DNA of 64,000 nt, taken from Warburgia ugandensis (lineage: Eukaryota; Streptophyta; Magnoliopsida; Canellales; Canellaceae). The notes below the pieces were generated by a model, which was not told the DNA's origin, did not search any database, and worked only from the letters and a program-made list of their open reading frames with translations. Where the stretch lies: assembly GCA_035236585.1 (NCBI GenBank), contig CP141137.1, forward strand, positions 11,548,327-11,612,326, in the 5' to 3' direction. A program made the position numbers and the translations under genes. The first letter of the stretch is position 1; every line of letters starts with the position of its first letter. This document shows positions 58,301 to 64,000 of the stretch, piece after piece.

Positions 58301-61300
58301 GGGAATGGCTATGGAGGCCTTTCCCTGATCATAGCATGATGCCATTCAAAAATGATTTTCTAATCCTCTTCTATTTGTCGAATAGGTCGAGGAGTTGATG
58401 TTTCAAATGGTCTGTGACCCATCAGGAGCGGTAGTTGAAACTTCCCTCAAAGAACTTGTTCCTGCAGTACTATACTGGGGGAATAAATTGGATCATATTC
58501 TACGCGTTCTACTTTCCCATATCTTGGGCTCTGCTCAGGTATGTTTGCTTCAGTAGAACATAGATTGTTTGCAGTCATTTGTTATTATTCCTCACCTGTT
58601 CACCTCTTTGCTGATATTTTCTTATGGTTTGGCAGCGGTGTCAACCTCTTTCAGGGGTTGAAGGCTCTGTGGATTCTCATCTTCGAGTTTTAGGTGAAAG
58701 AGAACGCTGGAACCTTGATGTTTTGCTCCGAATGCTGACAGAGCTGCTCCCTGTTGTGCACCAGAAAGCAATTGAAACCTGCCCATTTCCTTCTTTTATG
58801 AGCTCAGACCAAGGGGAGTTCATCTTTACTATCTCATTGCTTGAATTATATGCAAGGTATGCTTAATTTTTTTGGAACCTGATGTTCTATCTAGGAGCAA
58901 ATGTACGTGCTTATCTTCTTGTATAATTCTCTGAGGATCCTTGTGTTTTGTTTGGTCATTAGGGGCTGCGTGGAATGGCCTACATTTGATTGGCTGCACA
59001 TCGACTGCTTCCCTGATTTGATTCAACTTGCTTGCCTTCTTCCACAAAAGGAAGACAACTTAAGAAATCGAATCACCAAGGTAAAAGAGCCTACCTGATG
59101 TTGTTTTGACAAAGGCCGATAAAATTCATCATATTCCTGTAAATCTGTACAAACAGATCAGTTCGCTGGATTTTCTAATTTTGGTAAATATGGTACTGCT
59201 GACAGTTTCTATTAGCTGTATCTGGACTCTTTGGGGATCAGTATCTAGGGCACATAATGCTGCCTGTTTTCTTGATATCAGTAGGGGATGCTGCTGATTT
59301 ATCACTGTTCCCCTCTACTATCGAACCCAGAATCAGAGGTATGGATTCAAATTAATGTGAAATTCTGTTCTACCCTGCAACTCTGTTAGACTTATGTTTA
59401 ATTATAGGTTTACGGCCAAAAACTGCTGTGGCTGAGAGACTAGCTACAGCGTGTGTCCTCCCGCTTCTTTTAGCTGGTGTTTTGGGTGCTCCCAGTAGGC
59501 GTGAACAGCTACAGGAGTACTTGAGAAATCTTTTAGTTGAAAATACTCTGAGGGAGAGTGCATGGTCAGCACATCGTACTGCTGAGCTTATTGACTCAGT
59601 CCGCTTTCTTTGGTTGGTATCATGTGCTAGCTGGTAACCTTATGTATGCTTTCAGTTTATGAACAGCTTTATTGGCTGGTTGTGATTTTCCTCAACTTAT
59701 CATTTTCTTTGGTTGCACCAAGGTAACAAGTTCTTTTCTTAAATGCAGCACATTTGAGGAGCATCATGGAATCATTTTTAATATTTTATGGGAAATGGTT
59801 GTCAGCTCCAACATCAGTATGAAGATCAGTGCAGCCAATCTGTTGAAAGCCCTTGTATGTATATTAACTTTCTGCATTGTCATTTTGAGTTATATCTCGT
59901 TGTGCAATATTAACTTCTTTGCTTCTGAAATAGGTTCCCTATGTTGACGTGAAAGTTGCTTCCACTCATGTTTTGCCTGCCCTTGTCACTCTCGGCTCTG
60001 ATCAAAACCTGAATGTAAAGTATGCAAGTATAGATGCATTTGGAGTTGTTGCCCAGCATTTCAAAAATGACATGGTACTTCACCTGTTGCTTGTATATTC
60101 AGCTGTAAATTTGATGAGACAACATTGCCCACGGTCAACTAAATCTTGCTTCTTTCAGATTATTGATAAGATACGTGTTCAGATGGATGCTTTCTTAGAA
60201 GATGGATCCCATGAAGCCACTGTTGCTGTGGTCCGTGCATTAGTGGTGGCAGTACCACATACAACAGATAGATTGCGGGATTATATCCTTAGCCTACTCA
60301 AGAATAAATAAAATAAAAGGGTTCACTTACTTCTTGAATTCCTTGCTTTTAGATGATACTGATCTTGCTCGAACTCCATGATTTCTGATTATACTGCTGT
60401 TTCTTTGACATTATGCACATCTTTTAACCAAGATTTCCCAACTTACAACCATGTCAACACTTGGAAGTGATGTTATGCGACGCAGTGAGAGAGCGAATGC
60501 TTTCTGTGAATCAATTCGTGCTCTAGATGCTACAGGTCTGCTTCAGATGTTCTTTTTACTCTTGATTACATATTATATTCTTTTTCAGTTGCCTGTATTT
60601 TCATGTTAAAGTTAATCTACACACTATTCTTTCTTATATTGATGAAGTAACATGATGTGGAATGCATGAGGTGCTGTTTAACATTAACCACCACCACCAG
60701 CATTTTCATGTTAAAGTTGATCTACACAGTGTCCGTTCTTGTATCGATGGAGTAACATAATGTGGAATGCATGGGTGTTGTTTAGCATTTAACAACTGAT
60801 TAGTCTTTATGTAACTTGGTTTCTTTTCCTGGATGATCGAGAGAATGTTATCAATGTAAAATAAAACAAGATAACTTTGCTTACTAAAGAAACATATTGT
60901 AAGAAATGCAAAAAGTGCTGTTAACAGTATACTAATCTGCATATATTTCAATACTGCCTTGAATCTGGAGTCTAAATATAGATGAAAAAGACAGCTACTG
61001 CGTAATGTTTGGCCTATCATGAGTAGCAGTTGGCGAAAACAAAAAATGTGTTAAAGTGACAGTCACAAGCATAAGCTTCTTATAAATGCAATGAATTAAT
61101 TTCAATATCATTTATTTCATCACTGGTAATTAGATTGGTAGTAATGGTGAATGGTACTGGTGTAACTAACAGGTTTTTGTGAAGATGCAAGAGTGTTTAA
61201 TATTAGAAGTTTATCACAGGTGGCTGGCATGCATCAATAAAGACGTCAAGAGAGTACATTGTATCATTCATGTAGAAACTTTGAACAATTGACCAATCTC

Positions 61301-62357
61301 TTAAACTCTGCAGACACATCATTAATCAACTTCAAAACTGGCAGCAAGGATAACACTAATGCAGCAGCATCCCACAGGAATTTAACTGTTGTTAGGATTT
61401 GGTATTCTGGAAGGACATCGTAATTTTGATGCTGCTGATCCACATTTTCTTGTACTCCTTTTTAGTGATTTACTGTTCAAAATAAAAAAGAATTATTAAG
61501 TAAGAGACCTCTGTCTATTTCTTCAGTTTAAGGATCTAGTAAAGAATGTGTCTTTACTTCTTTCTAGTTTAACTTCACTTTCACACCTTCCCAATCATCA
61601 ACAAGTGATCATGTATTCTAGGGATTTACTTCTTGAAATTTGTTCCATATATAAATATATCTATGGAAAATCTGTGTCACAAATGTTGACTTGCCCTTTC
61701 AGCTTAACCGAGCAAATTCAATTCAAAATTGAGGTTTTGGTAAGTGCTACTGCAATATTTTTCCAGGTAATTAGAATGATTTTTAGTCGATATTTATCTT
61801 TTTGAGGTTTCTTGGACCAAAACATTAGAACAACCCTAAAATTGGCGTGTTGTTGTGTAGTAATAGATGGAAAATGCTGACATGGCAATTTGAGCCGAGT
61901 TGCTGATATAACAAGACATGCATCTGTTGCCTGTTGTTTTAGATGCTGTATGCTTTGCTCTAACATTTACTGCACTGCAGATCTTCCACTCACTGGTGTC
62001 CGGGAGTACCTCTTACCAGCCATACAGAACCTGTTAAAAGACTCAGAAGCTCTTGATCCAGCACATAAAGAAGCCTTAGAAATTATATTGAGGGAAAGAT
62101 CAGGCGGAACATTTGAGACTATCAGTAAGGTGATGGGCTCACATCTTGGCATTGCATCATCAGTGACCAGTTTCTTTGGTGAAAGTGGGCTGCTTGGAAA
62201 GAAAGAGAGTAGTGTGGATGCACCTGAATCAACTATAAATCCAGAGCCAACACCACAGGCCCCAGCAGAGGACACGAGATTTAGGCGAATCATGAGGAGC
62301 AATTTTGGTGACATGCTTAGAGGCAAAGGCAAGGCCCAAGAAGAAAGTCCCAAGTAA
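40358..62357 (+). CDS. RELCH: RELCH homologue (LisH, coiled coil, HEAT repeats), 20 exons
   Basis: Exons: 40358-40556, 48078-48230, 50730-50908, 54056-54163, 56416-56586, 56679-57233, 57395-57469, 57555-57683, 57814-57888, 57990-58199, 58386-58538, 58636-58856, 58963-59080, 59206-59338, 59408-59612, 59749-59854, 59934-60074, 60159-60302, 60433-60535, 61981-62357. Phases agree throughout and sum to 1184 codons plus stop, close to the size of family members. LisH motifs lie at about residues 10-40 (NFLLQENYLLSAFELL) and 153-185 (IKEYLLLAGYRLTAMTFYEE), coiled coil in exons 2, 5 and 6, and helical HEAT-type repeats from about residue 456. Human RELCH binds RAB11 and OSBP and helps move cholesterol from recycling endosomes to the trans-Golgi; the plant role is not established. 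All junctions are GT-AG except after exon 18, which lacks a GT donor and runs into TAA at 60309-60311 (1027 residues if unspliced). Confidence 0.9.
43690..45430 (-). pseudogene. LINE (L1-like) ORF2 remnant in intron 1
   Basis: Minus-strand pieces in family order are as follows. An endonuclease-like segment lies at 45412-45206 (LLIEESKL, matching 'LQETKL', then a tryptophan-rich stretch). A linker segment ending in DELSQRLALKLD is near 44560. Reverse-transcriptase blocks are at about 44320-44060 (FTEEEIR, DRYKAPGLDWRLTAFFKRFG, DFRAVSLVNDLYRF) and about 43960-43850 (KGKILGGVSTANVCIEL, then REKAYDRLAWISLF). A final block reads FPVLMNSRPVGFLESLRGL near 43840-43770. Each corresponds to a standard block of plant L1 ORF2, but frames shift between them and stops are frequent. 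It lies antisense to the host gene and is interrupted by a SINE-like unit at about 44318-44480. Confidence 0.75.
44318..44480 (+). mobile_element. tRNA-derived SINE, non-Au family (copy 1)
   Basis: Has a box A-like TAGTGCAGTGG and a box B-like GGTTCGAGTC about 40 bp later, then GCATGGATGCATCTGTGC. It interrupts the LINE remnant. A relative lies at 45884-46017 with matching phrases (TCAGTGG, GGTTCAAGG, CATGGATATCTGTG). The 3' end is uncertain. Confidence 0.5.
45884..46017 (+). mobile_element. tRNA-derived SINE, non-Au family (copy 2, with TSD)
   Basis: Box A-like TAATTCAGTGG and box B-like GGTTCAAGG are present, and the unit ends in an AG-rich tail (AAAAGAAAAAAGAAAAG). Flanking duplication: AACTATCATCTG (45872-45883) and AATTATCATTTG (46018-46029), 10 of 12 identical. 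The tail and duplication support retroposition. Confidence 0.55.
46303..46570. repeat. Imperfect minisatellite, about 95-119 bp, 2-3 copies
   Basis: GGATAATGAAAGTTGACC, GGATAACGAAAGTTGACT and AGATAACCAAAGTTGATC start successive units at about 46303, 46422 and 46515. The first two units each end with a GCAGAAAAGTTGA-type block after an AATGCACAA block. The first unit has an extra insert of roughly 25 bp. Confidence 0.8.
46780..46962 (-). mobile_element. Au SINE: Au SINE copy, full length, TSD, in intron 1
   Basis: Minus-strand copy with tail GTGCAGCCCCTGTGCACAAA at the left (plus reading) and head TATGCCAAGGCTCCCCTTC at the right. The target duplication is CTTCAAGCTATTG (ending 46779) and CTTGAGCTATTG (ending 46973). 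Confidence 0.93.
47108..47289 (+). mobile_element. Au SINE: Au SINE copy, full length, perfect TSD, in intron 1
   Basis: The best preserved copy here. It has head GGGGAGCCTTGGCGCAACGG, box B-like GGTTCAAGGC, GGAAACAGCCTCTTGCAAAA, and end GCACCGGGGCTGCCC plus a T run. The 16-bp target duplication TGTGGATGGCTGTTGA is perfect (47092-47107 and 47290-47305), so the insertion is recent relative to the others. Confidence 0.96.
47938..47983 (+). mobile_element. Au SINE: Au SINE 3' fragment in intron 1
   Basis: The last 46 bp only: CCAGACCCTGCACACACGGA, then AGCTTTGTGAACTGGGCTGC, then a T run. It lies about 95 bp before the acceptor of exon 2. Confidence 0.8.
48231..50729 (+). other. Intron 2 of the RELCH homologue
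   Basis: About 2.5 kb between AAATG|GTCAGG and CTAAACAG|GATCAC. No transposon domain or RNA gene could be recognised. A short near-repeat (GGGATGAAAGTC) occurs near 48440 and 48500. Confidence 0.8.
50909..54055 (+). other. Intron 3 of the RELCH homologue
   Basis: About 3.1 kb between TGAGGAG|GTTGGT and TGTGCAG|GTTTCAG. It holds phrases typical of plant noncoding repeats near 52097-52640, but no terminal repeats or domains that would allow naming an element. Confidence 0.75.
54564..54707. mobile_element. MITE-like element with 37-bp inverted ends, in intron 4
   Basis: ATGAGCTGTGCACCGAAAAT at the left and the reverse complement of the right end, ATGAGCTAGGCACCAAATTT, match over 37 bp with 29 identities. 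The enclosed unit is 144 bp and has no coding capacity. The flanking 8 bp do not match, so the target duplication is lost or the real ends lie slightly elsewhere. Superfamily unknown. Confidence 0.5.
60303..60432 (+). other. Intron 18 of the RELCH homologue, no GT donor visible
   Basis: After the codons for RDYILSLLK the sequence reads AATAAATAAAATAAAAGGG, with no GT at the expected junction. The acceptor TTTAACCAAG|ATTTCCC is normal and the next exon (ISQLTTMSTLGSDVMRRSER) continues the family alignment. The first GT downstream is after the in-frame TAA. Upstream, a weak in-frame GT exists at GGCA|GTACCA (about 60250). Confidence 0.6.
60536..61980 (+). other. Intron 19 of the RELCH homologue
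   Basis: About 1.4 kb between GCTACAG|GTCTGC and GCACTGCAG|ATCTTCC. It contains a two-copy repeat at 60597-60790 and otherwise nothing recognised. Confidence 0.8.
60597..60790. repeat. Two-copy tandem duplication, period about 106 bp
   Basis: ATTTTCATGTTAAAGTTRAT begins at about 60597 and again at about 60703. Each copy continues through CTACACA, TTCTT, AT(T/C)GATG(A/G)AGTAACAT and ATGTGGAATGCATG, with several substitutions. A (CCA)n-like spacer ACCACCACCACC ends the first unit. Confidence 0.88.
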
Positions 62358-63379
62358 TCAGGTTGGATTTTTCTAGTTGTCAAGAGAAGCTCCACATTTT
62401 ACTTTCCTGTTTCTCCATGCCTCTATGTTGCCAAGATATTTCTTTCTGTCTTCTTGGAGGTTTGATGAACTTAAGGCCAAGAACTGAAAATGCTGCTCTT
62501 GATTACCTTTATATTTTTTCTTCTGAGAAAGATGTCACTATAAAGCTCTCTCTTCATGATACCAGAAGTATATTCGTTTTCTTCAAGAAAAATAAAATTC
62601 ATTTAAGAGTGCAAACTTCATTAGAAGAAGTTGGAAGCAAAACTTACATCAGGGACAGAGATTACCCATTAGAAACAATCAGTCATATCCTTGCGAAGCT
62701 AGCTTATCTGTTTTCACAAATCTTTAAAACTTTTACTGTCTGTGCCCCTAATCTCCATGGTCCTCTGATAAAATCTGAAGCCAATTAATTAGGCTGCCGA
62801 GTTCAACCATTTAGGGAAATAGGTAGAAAAAAGACCGTTAGGGTCTCCTCCAATCTGAGTATTATCCATAAAATCTTTTTAACGACAATGTGAATAATGC
62901 TCTAACCCTCCTTGCTCGAATTTGCAATATCTGTAAATCCTGCTAAATCCCCACAGAACATCACCCAAGCATCTCCTTGAAGCATCTTGAAGAAAAACAC
63001 TTTATTTTCAAAAGGATGCTGGTTTTGTTTCCATGGAGTCTAGAAATTGTGAAAATAGTCAAGTGCTCCAAGATTTGGTTTTTCTCACCGAGAATTATAT
63101 GGCAGTGACACCATTGAAGAAGAGGTATTTCAAGAATTATGGAAACAACAAGGATTCCCAAACTCAGCCAACACCTGTAGGTTGTGGATTTCTCATGGAG
63201 CTTTTCTCAAAGTTTAGCTTGATGAAACTATTAAGGAAATGCAAGATGATGATTTTCTCTACTTGGCAAACCTGCTGTAAACTTTCCACTTCTTCATGAA
63301 AAAATCTTCGTAGTTATAGCTCCAAAATTTTCCGAAGTAAAAGCCCTTCTCATAACATCTCCAAGAGAAATGCTTCCCT
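62358..63379. other. 3' flank of the RELCH homologue
   Basis: Likely 3' untranslated region followed by intergenic DNA. An open plus-strand frame at 62363-62788 has no recognised relative. Sequence at 63030-63165 is a diverged relative of 63640-63760, see findings. Confidence 0.4.
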
Positions 63380-63570
63380 TAAAAAAGGGCAAAGGGCGGC
63401 CTTGGTGCACGAAGCTCTTGCCTATGTGGGGCCTGGGGAAGAGGCAGACCACAAGGGCCTATAGTATGTAGCCTTATCTTGTTTTTGTAAGAGGCTGTTT
63501 TCACGCCTTGAACCCATGACCTCAATGTTACACAACGACAACTTTTACCGTTGCACTAAGGCTCCCCTTC
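63380..63570 (-). mobile_element. Au SINE: Au SINE copy, full length, with TSD
   Basis: Minus-strand copy with tail GGGCGGCCTTGGTGCACGAA at the left and head TTGCACTAAGGCTCCCCTTC at the right (plus reading). The target duplication is AAATGCTTCCCT (63368-63379) and AAATACTTCCCT (63571-63582). Confidence 0.93.
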
Positions 63571-63582
63571 AAATACTTCCCT

Positions 63583-64000
63583 AGAAGGAAAAAAAAAAAA
63601 AAAAAACCCCTTAAGCAGAGTCTCTTTATTCCCAGAAAGGACCAGAAATTTGAAAACAACCAAGTGCTATAAGAGTTGCCTCTCTCGCAAGGACATTATG
63701 ACACCATTAATGAAAGAGGTCTTTCAACAATCCTGGAGAGGTTGAGTATACCCGAAGCCATTTTAGGAGGCATTCTCCTGGCGAACCAAGTTCTAGTGAA
63801 TAATGGAGATCTGTGATACTGCTCTACAAAGAATCTCTACCTTCAGCCAGTCAAGGCAACGGAATGAAGGTGCCTGCAAGCTGATGATCAAGAGCCTCCT
63901 GTTGATAGTTGGGACTACTGACAGTTTGGAAGCCTTGCCTCTGAAGAATATTGCTTATGTTAATCCATCCCGGAATCCCAATTCGATGAAAAGTTTGGAT
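63583..64000. other. Intergenic end of window
   Basis: Starts with a poly-A tract (63589-63606). No gene is recognised. The stretch 63640-63760 is a diverged relative of 63030-63165. Confidence 0.4.

Noticed and set aside
61967..62395. Minus-strand frame over the last RELCH exon
   Set aside because: Antisense shadow of a conserved exon.
62363..62788. Plus-strand 141-codon frame after the RELCH stop
   Set aside because: It lies where the 3' untranslated region is expected and resembles no family. Kept only as unknown.
1..64000. CRISPR arrays, operons, bacterial defence systems
   Set aside because: The sequence is plant nuclear DNA with introns and retrotransposons, and no regularly spaced direct repeats of CRISPR type are present.
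1..64000. tRNA, rRNA and organelle-derived DNA
   Set aside because: All box A/box B-like pairs found belong to SINEs. No cloverleaf, rRNA core or recognisable plastid or mitochondrial gene was seen by eye. A covariance-model scan would be decisive.

Overview
The window is nuclear DNA of a flowering plant. It shows GT-AG introns, plant-type Ty1/copia and Mutator-like elements, many copies of the angiosperm Au SINE, and two multi-exon genes whose products have clear plant relatives. Intergenic DNA is AT-rich and full of old transposons, which suggests a medium or large genome, probably a woody dicot or magnoliid. The species cannot be named from the sequence.

Layout. Positions 1-10.4 kb hold no recognisable host gene, only a LINE RNase H remnant, three Au SINE copies, microsatellites and degraded DNA. 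Positions 10413-13390 are a large solo LTR with a 5-bp target duplication and a very CpG-dense core. Positions 15481-20514 are a decayed minus-strand Ty1/copia element that split an older Au SINE in two. Positions 21873-22226 (minus) may encode a small cysteine-rich membrane-anchored protein. Positions 25043-27168 (plus) encode a WEB-family coiled-coil protein of the PMI2/PMI15 kind, linked in Arabidopsis to light-driven chloroplast movement. Positions 30556-36170 are a decayed Mutator-like element with long terminal inverted repeats, a broken transposase on the minus strand and a GRF-type zinc-finger ORF on the plus strand. Five Au SINE pieces crowd 37.1-39.5 kb.

Positions 40358-62357 (plus) are the main gene, a homologue of the RAB11-binding protein RELCH (two LisH motifs, coiled coil, HEAT-type helical repeats). 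It was reconstructed here as 20 exons that sum to 1184 codons plus stop. Its 7.5-kb first intron holds a LINE remnant, two copies of a second tRNA-derived SINE family, three Au SINE pieces and a minisatellite. The last 1.6 kb is 3' flank with another Au SINE.

The two host genes are not visibly related in function, apart from both encoding long coiled coils. The most testable oddity is in the RELCH homologue. The exon ending near 60302 has no GT donor and runs into an in-frame TAA inside an AATAAA-rich stretch, although the two downstream exons are intact. No new multi-gene system (CRISPR, operon, biosynthetic cluster) is visible. The other points of interest are nested or abnormal transposon insertions.
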